From positions 13,642,001 through 13,702,000 of the forward strand of contig NC_088317.1 of assembly GCF_910592395.1 (NCBI RefSeq): a stretch of DNA of 60,000 nt, written 5' to 3'. The translations under genes and the position numbers were made by a program. Origin of the DNA: Lineus longissimus (Eukaryota > Nemertea > Pilidiophora > Heteronemertea > Lineidae). This document shows, in pieces, positions 25,601 to 37,600 of the stretch; position 1 is the stretch's first letter, and each line of letters starts with the position of its first letter. The notes under the pieces were generated by a model, which saw nothing but the letters and a program-made list of their open reading frames with translations, had not been told where the DNA came from and did not search any database.

Positions 25601-28600
25601 ATCCCGTGCTAGACTCGTAGCTCGCCAGTCGATCATCTCGTGGCCTCGGTAACGGGATTTCAATAGTTCCTGATGGAGTCACAAGAGCGCTAGGAGTCAG
25701 CATTCGTTCTGGCAACTCGAGTTTGCCCTCTGTGCCATAGATAGTAGCAGAGTTGACCCCCTTGTATCGCAAGTCAACATTAAACATACAGAACCGCCCT
25801 CCGCTGAATTGCATACAGACTGATGTCCCAACGTCAACATCTTCATCACTGAGGTGACCAATGGCCTTAACCTCCTCTGGTTTCTCCTTGAACACCAACA
25901 ATGCCAGCTGAATTGGATACACACCCAAACCAAGTGCAGCCCCCCCACCGTTTGCGCGCCTCTTCCATTTCCAGGCATTTTCAACAGACAGGCACACGTG
26001 AGTGGTAATCTGAAGTGGCCGCCCGATCGTCTCTTTCGCCAACTCCTCTCTCAGACGTTGATAAATTGGAAAGCAGCGAGACCACACACCCTCCATTAGG
26101 AAAAGATTTTTCGCCCGAGCTAAGTCAACCATTTCCTGTGCCTGTTTGCGATTCAAGGCCAAAGGTTTCTCGCAGAGGACATGCTTGCCCGCATGCAACA
26201 TCAACTTGGTTGCCTCATAGTGACAAGGTATCACCACTCCAATATACGCTACATCCACATGGCAATCCGCAGCTAATTCCAAGTAAGACCCATAAGCGTT
26301 GGCGATCTTATGCCTATCAGCAAAATCCCGAGCGCGGGCCAAGTCACGTGCAGCTACGCTTATCACTTGATGCTTCTCCTCTGGTAACACGTTGATCCCG
26401 ATCAGAAAATCATTGGCAACTTTCCCCGCGCCACAGATCCCCCATCGTAGAGCCATTTAATGTAATTAAAGAGCGGAGCAAGTTTCAGCAGCAGAAAATT
26501 CGGATGTGGAAGGTTCCTCTTGATACCCGTCTCTATAATATCTCACAGCAGAATCGCACCCCCAGTTTAGAAGCACACAACCAGACTCTCTCAGCTTCAA
26601 CTATTCTGGCAGTTATCCTCTGCTGAATGGACCTCACCTTGGACCTCACCTGGATCTCTAAGACATGCCTCCTATCATTCCCATACATTCCTACACTAGC
26701 AGGTTAATAGCCAATAACTTGGAAGCATTCACTGGGTATACCACTCTTATGTAACAGTTTGGCAATAGCCATACATGTAGTCTGGCATGGCCATGGCCAA
26801 GGCTAATTTAATGCCGGTAAAAAGGGCTACAGGTAAATTAACGGCCAGGAGCCACTGTGCTCACTGTATAGATATTATAGTATAAGAAACATGCTACATG
26901 TGTGTGATTCACTATTCTCTTTCCACCACATACTTTTTGCCTAGGCCTGGCCTAGCACAGCTTAGAGTAAAAGAAAAGTTTATAATTGGTATTAATTAGC
27001 ATGTTATTGATGAGGGATTAGCCACTCCAAAATGTGTTAAAGTAGAACTCCTATTGTGCATAGGTGGTTAATACCTAAGTCAATATGATCAATATGATTA
27101 GGTAATGCTGTTTACCATGTTTAGAGGCTTGCTAGGCCTAGGCCCTATAGTGCTTGAGTTATGTTGACAGAGGCCGAGCGTGCAGACCTTTGGCTGTGTT
27201 AGACCAGACAGGGATCTGGCTGTATTTTCTGATAAAAAAGACCTGGGACCACCTTGTTCACCACCACAAAACCAACGTCCGCGTGGAATACTCTGAAACT
27301 CACGGACACGATATATGTACTGGAATCGAGACATTATAGGAACTTATTCGTGGAAGAACCGTTAAAGCTCGTGCACTGTATTTGTTAACCCTAACTGTTG
27401 TATATACTTGTTTCAATATATGTTTCAAATGAAGACAAAGTTTTCCCTTGATCAATGAACGCCGCATCTTGCGCCCAAGTTTGCCACATTTGGGGGCTCA
27501 GCCGGGATGTTTCGGAGGCAAATAGGGAGTAAATAAAGTGATGCGAGTTGAGTGTAGTTTAGTACACTTACCATTGATCATTGGCGTATTGGGACTTTGA
27601 ATTTGAAACATATAATCTTAGTGACATTCATGTTCTTGGTGGTTTTAGGGTAGAATAGAAACAAGATGTCAGAAGTGGCAGAGATTGTCGCCGCTGGTAA
27701 GACCTTAGGCCTTGACGGGGACACTTTGAGGAAATATACTGTTGAACAGCAGAACTTAGAACGTGATAAACGTGCTTTGGAGAGAGAGAAAATAAAAGAG
27801 GCACAGGCTGAAAGAGAAATTGCTTTGGCAAAGATGCATGATGCAGAGGCTGAAAGGACATTGAGAGAGAAATTAGAGTTTGAAAAACTTAAGCTAGAAG
27901 AACAGAAATTAGAATTAGAAAGAGACAAACTGAATGGCAGTGTTTCAGTGGGTAAATCAAAATTACCTGTTTTCAATGAGGAGAAAGACAAATTTGACTC
28001 CTATATCAACCGGTTTGAGAGCTATGCTGAGCTCAGAAAGTGGAAGAGAGCTGATTGGACGTTGCAGTTGAGTTTACTGTTGGCGGGGAAAGCTCTTGAT
28101 ACTTTCTATGGGTTGTCAGATGCAGAACAAAAAGATTATGATAAAGTCAAAGAGGCTTTGTTGAGACGGTACTTGTTAACAGAAGATGAGTTCCGGAAAC
28201 AGTTTTTCACAACCAAGGTTGAGGTTGGTGAAACACCTTGCCAGTACATGACAAGAATCTCACGGTTGTTTGACAAGTGGGTGGCATCAACCAAGATTGT
28301 AAAAACATATGACGAGTTGCAAAGTTTGATAGTTAGGGAACAGTTTCTTAGGCGATGTTATCCGGAGCTTGCGGCTTATCTTAGGGAAAAGAAAATACGT
28401 GGTATGGTCGAGTTGGCAGAGGCCACACAGCGGTATCTTGATGCACATGGAGGTAATATGTTTGAGAGCAAAGAAAAAATATTTCAAAAATCAAATTCAA
28501 ATGTAGCTAAGACTGAGAACCAAAAGCTTTGTGGGTATTGTAAGAAAGGGAATCACAAAGAAGAAGACTGTTGGTTTCGGGCTGACAAGGCGAAGGGTTC

Positions 28601-31600
28601 GAGTTCAGAAGGACAAAAATCCTCAGTGCGGAGTTGTTTCAAGTGTGATAGTCCAGATCATGTAGTGAAAAATTGTCCCAAGAAAACCGAGTTCGGTTCC
28701 GTTGCTGTTGAGTTGGAAAAAAACCCAGGTTGTAGCTGTTTGACTGTTCACAAGGCAAGTGCTTGTATACGTGAAGTTCTTGGAGATGTAGGTCATGAGA
28801 AAGATTTGCCCAATGTATTTGAAAGGGATGGTCAAAGTTATCTGGTACATGACTGTGAATGTGACCAGGGGGTAACCGTCTGCGGATGTTTGAAATTTCC
28901 ATTGTCAAAAGGGAGAGTGAATAACACCGAGGTTGTTTTAATGAGGGATTCAGGTTGTACCAGCGTGGTTGTGAGCTCTAAATTAGTCCAACCAGAGCAA
29001 AATACAGGAGAGTTCAAAGATTGTATGCTAATAGATGGCACTGTACGACGTTTACCAGTAGCGGTAGTCAACATCGATTGTGATTATGTTCAAGGAAAAG
29101 TTGAAGCTTTAATGGTGAATACGCCAGTCTTTGATTTGATTATCGGAAATACGCCAAAACTAGTGAACATTGGTGAACATAGTGAGGGTAACTCAAAAGA
29201 TGGCGCTAGTGTTGGGTGTAACAATGAGACTGAGCAAACCAAAAGTGTAGATCTTGATGTAGAAATAAAGAATACCGAACCTTTGGTTGAGAGTGGTTTG
29301 AGTGATGATCTTGAAACCGGTGCGGCTGTAGTGACACGTCATCAGGCCAAGGCAAACAAGCAGCCAGTAAAACCATTGTTGGTATCATGCGGTGAAACTG
29401 TTGAAAAGAGTGTTGTAGTTGAAAACCAAAAGGACGATCTTTCACTTGAGAAGTATTGGAAGTTAGTTGGTATTGATTGAAAAGGCACGTGAAACCAAAA
29501 GTGGTGTAGTCAGGTTTGAGCAAAGAAAAGGTGTTTTATACAGGGTGTTGACGCCTAAAGGTGGTAAAAAACCGGTGAAACAATTGGTGGTGCCTGAGCA
29601 GCAAAGATTGAAAGTTCTTACTGTGTCTCATGAAGGTTTGATGAGTGGTCATTGTGGAATTAGGCGAACAACAGAAAGAGTTTTGTCTTACTTTTATTGG
29701 CCCGGTGTGAACACAGATGTGATCAGACATGTTAGGTCTTGTGATATATGCCAGAAGACAGCACCCAAGGGTAAACAAGGCAAGGCTCCATTGATCAGTA
29801 TGCCTGTTATACAAGAGCCCTTCAAGCGTGTATCAGTTGATTTGGTTGGTCCAATTGTACCATGTTCAGAGAGAGGTCATAGATATATCCTAACGGTCAC
29901 TGATTACGCAACTCGGTACCCAGAAGCTGTAGCGCTTAAAAACATAGACACCATCACTGTAGCTGAGGCATTGTTAGAGATTTACACAAGACTAGGTTTT
30001 CCATAGGAGTGCCAGTCGGACAGGGGAACCCAGTTTTTATCTGAGGTCATGCAAGAGGTTGAAAGATTGTTGTCAATTAAGCATGTAGCAACAACACCGT
30101 ATCATCCACAATGTAACGGGCTAGTAGAACATTTCAATGGTGTTTTGAAAACGATTCTGAAAAAACTGTGTAGTGAGTGCCCCAAGGAATGGGACAGGTA
30201 CTTGTCAGCTGTACTGTTTGCCTATCGTTCAACAGAGCAAGAGAGTACTGGGTATAGCCCATTTGAGTTGATGTTTGGTAGAAAGGTCCGAGGTCCGATG
30301 GAGTTGTTGAAGAAATATTGGACCCAAGATGATTCTGAGAGTGAAAGCAAACCGGTGTACAAATATGTAGTTGACTTGAAGCAAAGATTGCAAGAAACAT
30401 GTAAATTGGCCCAAGAGGCGTTGTGTAAAGCCCAACAGAGGCAAAAGATGTATTACTATCGCAAAGCTAGACCAAAGTCACTCAAGTTTGGGTCAAAAGT
30501 TTTGTTGTTGCTTCCAGTGAAGAGAAATAAGCTCTTATTGCAATGGCGTGGTCCCTACACGGTTGTAGAGAAATTTAGTCCTGTAAATTACACCATCCAA
30601 GTTGAAAGGAAGGTGAAGAACTTTCATGTCAACATGTTAAAACCGTACATTGAACGGCCTGAAAATGGGCATATTAGAACCTCAATGACTCTGGTCCAGA
30701 CGATCAAGATGATGTGTTGGCATCCATTGTACAATTGTACGGGGTTCAGAATGACATGAAGTCAGGTGACGTCACTTCCATGTTGGAAGATCCTGGTAAA
30801 ACTGAAATGTTAGCATCGGTTGTTGTCAAGGATTTTGACAGCGGTGAAGGTACTAAAAACGAAATGATTCATACTTGTCCAATAGGTGGTGATGAAACAA
30901 TAGCAGATGTCAAGGTTAATCCTGATTTAACCCCCCAGCAGAAACAAGATGTTCAGAATCTCTTGGAAGAGTTTTCTGACATCTTTACCACAAAGCCGGG
31001 GTGTACCAATCTGGTTAAACATGAGATTAAGTTGACAACTATGATGAGCCTGTGAGAGCAAAGTCTTATCCACTGCCTTATTCAACACGAGAGGTAGTCA
31101 GTGATGAGATAGATGAGATGGGAAAAATGGGCATCGTTAGGTCATCAAAGTCACCATATGCTGCGCCACCTGTTATAGTGAAGAAGCCAGACGGCTCAAA
31201 TCGTTTCTGTGTCAATTACATCAAATTGAACTCCTATACGGTGTTTGATACTGAGCCGATGCCAGATCCGGAGGAGATCTACATGCACATGAAAGGCAAG
31301 AAGTACAGGTCGAAGGTAGATCTCTCCAAAGGCTATTGGCAAATTTTGATGGATGAGGATTCAATAGAAAAAACATGTTTCTGTGTTCCAGGAAAAGGAG
31401 CATTCGAATTTCTAAGGATGCTATTTGGGCTCCAAAATTCTGCGGCTACCTTCAACCGTTTAATGAGGAAGGTGTTTGGTGACGTTGATGACATAGATAG
31501 TTTCATAGATGATGTGCAAGCATCAACTTTCACTTGGGAAAAGCATCTAGGTGTGTTGAGAACATTGTTCACTAGATTGAGAGAGGCTGGGCTAACAGCA

Positions 31601-34600
31601 AAACCTTCCAAGTGTTGTATTGGGTATACTGACATGGATTATGTAGGCCATGGAGTAGAACTTGTCACCTTGAAACCTCGTGATGCAAAGTGTGCTGAGA
31701 TTCTGGCAGTTGAGAGACCACAAACAAAGAAGCAAGTGCAGTCGTTCTTGGCTATGATAGGGTACTACGCAAGGTTCATACCAAAGTTTGCAGACATAGC
31801 AGAACCACTGACAAACTTGGTTAAGAAAAAAAAAACAAATGTAGTTGAGTGAGGCGAGTCCCAGCAGAGGGCGTTCAGTGACCTCAAAGTGAAGTTGTCT
31901 ACAGCTCCAGTTCTTGTGATTGCTGATTGTAACAAAACAATGTACGTACAGACAGATGCTTCGTCTGTTGGGTTGGGTGCTTGTTTACTGCAAGAACATT
32001 GCGGCCTGTTACATCCGGTGAAGTTTCTGAGTAGAAAACTACAAGGGGCTGAGAAAGCATACTCCACAATTGAAAAAGAGGGGCTTGCTATTGTCTGGTC
32101 AATTCAGAAGTTGGCAGTGTACCTTTATGGGGTTGAGTTTGTGTTGTTAACTGATCACAAACCCTTGACCTTCATCAAGGAAGCAAGGATGAAGAATGCT
32201 AGGGTCATGAGGTGGTCAATGTTCCTGCAAGATTGGACTTTCACTGTGAAGTCTATCAAAGGTGTTGATAACTTACTGGCAGATTATCTGAGTAGAGTGT
32301 AAGAAACATGGACTTGTGAGATTTGATGATGTCTTAGTAGATCGTAAAAGACAGAACTTTGGATTGTGAGATTAACTGATATTTTGTGTAAAGATAGAAT
32401 TACTCTGTAATTATTTTTGAGGGGAGCAATGTGACAAAATAGTAGAAAGTAGAACCCCTATTGTGCATACGTGGTTAATACCTAAGTCAATATGATCAAT
32501 ATGATTAGGTAATGCTGTTTACCATGTTTAGAGGCTTGCTAGGCCTAGGCCCTATAGTGCTTGAGATATGTTGACAGAGGCCGAGCGTGCAGACCTTTGG
32601 CTGTGTTAGACCAGACAGGGATCTGGCTGTATTTTCTGATAAAAAAGACCTGGGACCACCTTGTTCACCACCACAAAACCAACGTCCGCGTGGAATACTC
32701 TGAAACTCACGGACACGATATATGTACTGGAATCGAGACATTATAGGAACTTATTCGTGGAAGAACCGTTAAAGCTTGTGCACTGTATTTGTTAACCCTA
32801 ACTGTTGTATATACTTGTTTCAATATATGTTTCAAATGAAGACAAAGTTTTCCCTTGATCAATGAACGCCGCATCTTGCGCCCAAGTTTGCCACATTTAT
32901 GTTGTTAGAAACTTGTTTTCTTGGTGAATCTCATATCACTGTATAAGTATTCAGGTTTTGGACTCCAGACTGGAAACACACGAAACACACACTCAGAGAT
33001 CTGGTTCTCCTATCTAGTGTAACTGTATGTAAATGTGTTCTGTTATTCAAGATTTATCAATTATAAGAAGTGAAACGCATTTCTTGACTCCAAGTGATTC
33101 ACAGCTAGTCTTCCCCTTACCCCCATTATAATAGTATAGGTCAAACCAAAGTCGGTATGATATGTGATGTATCGTTGCTTGGAGTACCTACCATAAAAAT
33201 ATCATCGAAACTAAGTCACAAATATTAAGCGAGATATTGCACTTTTTACATTTTTTAGATTTGGCCTCCTGGTAGCGAAGTCGAGAATCAGATCAGACCG
33301 AAATTTGGAGTCCGAGGTTACAAATTTCAAGTTCATAGCTTTAGCGGTTAAGAAACGTGCCACAGTTACACTCAAACGGCCAATTTATGCCATTTGACCT
33401 CTTTGAACATGAAAATTAGGTCAAATCAAAAATCCGCAGTATATGTGTTGTATCCTTGCTAAGAGTACCTACCATCAAAATATCATCGAAAACAAGTCGC
33501 TAATTAGCAAGATATTGCACTTTTTACCATTTTTAGTTTTGGCTCCCTGGTGGCCAAGTTAAGAATCAGATCAGACCAGAATTCGGTGTCAGCGGTATGA
33601 CATAGGGAGTTAAGTGTTCCAAATTTCAAGCTCATACCTTTAGCGGTGAAGAAATGTGCCATAGTTACACTCAAACGGCCAATTTACTCCATTTGACCTC
33701 TGTCCCCTTGAAAAGTAGGTCAAATCAACAACCTGTCGAATAAGTGATGTATCCTTGCTAGGAGAACCTACCATAAAAATGTTATCAAAAACGGGTCACT
33801 CATAAGAGAGATATCACACTTTTTAGGTTTCCACTTCTGGCCCCCTGGTGGCCAAGTCAAGAATCAGATCGAATCGAAATTCATTGTCAGAGGTCACCTG
33901 ACCTGGGGGGTCCTGTGTACAAAGACATCGACACGTCATTGACACCGAATTGATGGCGACGCCTGATGCATTCGAATAATTGATACCGACTATTTTCTGG
34001 CGATCAGTCTAAAAAAATTCCCACATGGTGCTTGACGCTATAGTAAAGTCGAACAGACTAGGCGGCAAAACTATTTTGTTTTCCAAAATTTCGTATTTCT
34101 TGCGCTAATGAGCCTAGAAAACTCTACCATAAGGTTATTAACCTTTGGTAGTATATATTATGCTAATTCCTGCTAGCTCCGCTAGATGTCTGCAGTGTAG
34201 AAAAAGAGAGTCTGCGCATGCCATGGCGCATGCGCAGACCTCCCTTCCTCTGGAGTGACCACCTGAGATTGTCCTCATTCCTGCAGACACCGGTGTCGGT
34301 GTCACTTGTTTGCTTTGCTAGTTTGCAAATGAGGGTATGTTTATCGATAATTTTTTCGATTTCTTCCCTGTTTTCCAGCTTTAGTTTGTCGCTAACGCTG
34401 TTGCTTTTGCTTACATTGCAGTTGCTATTGTTTGCGCCCTGCCTCACGCGGTATTCGTCGTACGCATAGCTTCTGTTTACTGTTGTTGTTTTTGCATTGC
34501 TTTGGCTTACGGCGAACAGCATACCCGCTTAGTAGCTGCTTTTATACTGACGAGCAGAACCAACGTCTTTTGTTTCGTCAGTACTCTGTTGCTTTTGTTC

Positions 34601-37600
34601 CTGCCTATCGTGGTACCAGCATGGGCAAGGATAAGGCTAGTTAGAGGACTAAGAAGGATAGGACCGGGTCCGGGCATCAGCGTGCCTTGTTTCCCGGCCC
34701 TGGCCCTGTCAGTAGTGCTTTAGCTAGTAGACCTTCGTCTCCCGGCTCCTCCCCTGATCGTGTTCAGCTGGGGGTTGGGGATTTTCCGGGTAATGCTGGA
34801 GAGGTAGCTATGGAGGTCCAGGTGTCTTCTGACCATCGGGATCCCATTTCTGCTCTATTTTCCCCAAATAAGCAGAGGGGCAGGTCCCGCTCTCCTCAAT
34901 CGTCAGTCGGTGGTTCCCCTCCTGGGTTAACTTTATCTCCGTCTGTTAGGTCTAGGGCCAGATCTAGAGCTATGCATCGGTATGTGAACGAGGGTAAGCC
35001 TAATGACGACGCTCAGGGTACTTATCAGGGTCGCTCAGGTTTTGACCCTGATATGTACCAAGATTTTCTGGATTATCAGAATTTCGTTAGGGCTAGGGGG
35101 GCTGGGGTGCAGTCTTTGGCCCCTTCTTTAACCCATGCTTCGGTAGCTGCTCGGCCTCAGCATCCTTTGGCTCGGGCGCCTACATTTATACCAACTTCTC
35201 GTTCTCGGTCACCGGAGGGCTCGGAGTATTCCCCTGACCGCCAGGTCAGTTTACATCTTCACGCCCCCTCCCATACGGGGTTTAGTGAGGACGAGGATAT
35301 TCGTTCAGTAATCTCTAGTCAGGACCTGGCTCAGCCCGAGGACCCAAAGTTATCATCAGAATTTGCTGTGCTAATGGATAACCTTCAGGTCGTGCTAGGG
35401 GAGGATCTCCCCTCGAGGAAGGTGTCATCCTCAAAGGTGACTGCCTTGTCTCAGCTGGAGGATGGGGACGAAGTAAGAAAGCCCTCCACCTTTCCTCATT
35501 CTTCTATCATCCCCTCCTCATTCGCTTGTCTTCACCAACAAATGTGGGGAGACGCCACGCTAAAGGTTGAGGACCCAAACTCTGCCCCCTTCCCTTATTG
35601 CAGGGAAAAAGTTGGGTAAGAGAAGGATTCCCAAATATAGGGAAAAGTTTTATTCAGTTAAGTCCGATTCCCTTCAGCCTTCTGCGGCGGACGTGGGGGT
35701 TAGTATGGAGTCTTACGCCACTGTCAAGGAGTCCTCTGTCAAGATCAAGGCGGAGGAGGTCAAGGGCATTGAGCGTCAGGCTAGAAGGTCATTACTGGCG
35801 ATCAATGCCATGGATGTTCTCCTGGGTGGTATCAGAAAGATTGATAACATTCAGGATCCTACAGACATCGATCTAGAAGCCAGGAAAAGGTTCCTGTCTA
35901 GTCTAGTGCTGGCGGTAAAGCATGCGGCAGAGTTTTCTGCGACCGCGGTGGCCATGTCGATGAATTCTCGGAGAAAGGCCTTTCTAGAGGCCATCCCGGA
36001 TTCCCTGCTCCCGCAAGCGGCCAGGAATTGGCTCCTTAATCAACCATTTCTTCCCCCCTCAGGGGACCAACATTCTTTGTTCGGGAATGTGGTTCCCCAG
36101 TTGAATAAATTCACTGCCAAGCATAATAAGTTGCATGGAGTGGCCAAGAGAGCAGGGGATTCGGGGGCGCCAAAGAAAAAGCCCTTTACTAGGCCTTCTG
36201 TTTTGGCTAATTCGTACCAGGCCCAGCCAAGGGGTGCGTATAATTCTTATGGGGCGATGAGGGGTTCTCGCCCCTATGCTAGGGGTCGTGGCCGTGGGGG
36301 TTCTTATAGGTTCAACTCTCCCGGTGTTTCTGGGGGTCAGCCTGCACGCGCAGCGCATGCTGGTCCTAAGAAATTCTCCTAACCTCTTTTCCTCAGGCCT
36401 TGCCCCCATGTCAGGGACCTCCAGTAGGGGCAAGGTTTCAGCACTTCGCATCCGAGTGGGAGAATATCACAAGCAACATCTGGGTGCGAAGTGTAGTCAG
36501 GGAGGGCCTTCAGTTAAAATTCAAATCTCTTCCCCCTCTATCTCCAATACACCGGAATGTTCAGCTCCCAAAAGATCCTCAAAAGTGCCAGGCGCTTTTG
36601 GGCGAGATACAAGCGATGCTTCTAAAGGAGGCAATCGAGGTTGTCCCTCGATCAGAGCTGGTACCAGGCTTCTATTCCCATATGTTCTGCGTACCAAAGA
36701 AGACTGGGGGTTTCCGTCCAGTGATAGATCTAAAGCTCTTGAACAGGCACCTTGCAGTCCCCAAGTTCAAAATGGAGTCTGTGCACTCAGTAAGAGCGCA
36801 GCTAAATCAAGGGGAGTACGTGGCCACCCTAGACATGAAGGACGCATATTTTCACATTCGGCTTCACAAATCACATCGTCGTTACCTTCAGTTTGCCATA
36901 AACGACACAGTCTATCGCTTCCGGGCCCTTTGTTTCGGCCTAGCGTCGGCTCCATTCATCTTCACAAAAGTTCTGAAGGAGATGGCCGTGTATCTGAGGC
37001 GTCTGGCTATCCTGATCCACCTCTATTTGGACGACTGGCTACTGAGGGCCAAGTCTCCAGAGACCCTTCTAGAGCAGCTGCAATTTGTCTTGCATCTGGC
37101 AGAGAAATTGGGCATCATCATCAATCTAGAAAAGTCGAACCTTCTGCCGCGTCAGGTGTTCGTGTATCTAGGGGTGTTGTTCGATCTGGTAAGAGGCCTC
37201 GTTTTTCCCTCTCTGCAGTCGATCGACAAGGTCATGTCATGGATATCGCAGCTCAGAAGTCAGGTGGAGGTCCGGGCGGGGACTTCCTCGCTTTTCTAGG
37301 CCTGCTAAACTTCGTCGCGGACTTCATTCCCCTAGGTCGTCTCCATTTGAGACCCCTGCAGTTTTATCTCAAATGTTTCTTCAGGGTCCACCAGGACCCC
37401 CTAGACAAAGTGGTCCCGCTGACTGCCCTGTTCTTCGAAGCTTTAGAATGGTGGGGCTACAGGGACAATCTGCTTGCCGGAGATCCCTTGCATCCTCCCG
37501 AGCCCCAAATGTCTCTGGTATGCGATGCCAGCGAGTCAGGTTGGGGGGCGCATCTCGCACGGGACATGGTGTCAGGCCTCTGGAATCAGGAAGACCAGAG

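Larger units (their letters stand above)
27033..32895 (+). mobile_element. Gmr1-like Ty3/gypsy-type LTR retrotransposon with integrase upstream of reverse transcriptase
   Basis: A complete-length element with two LTRs, a tRNA-type primer binding site, gag, protease, integrase, reverse transcriptase and RNase H, in that order. The enzymes are Ty3/gypsy-like (GPY/F module after the integrase, gypsy-like RT), but the order is that of Ty1/copia. This combination defines the Gmr1 group, described from deuterostomes. There is no envelope gene. pol is interrupted by two stop codons and at least two frame changes, so this copy cannot be autonomous. Flanks (CCAAAA before, TTTATG after) give no clear target-site duplication. 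It lies in URB2 intron 12, antisense to URB2. Confidence 0.9.
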
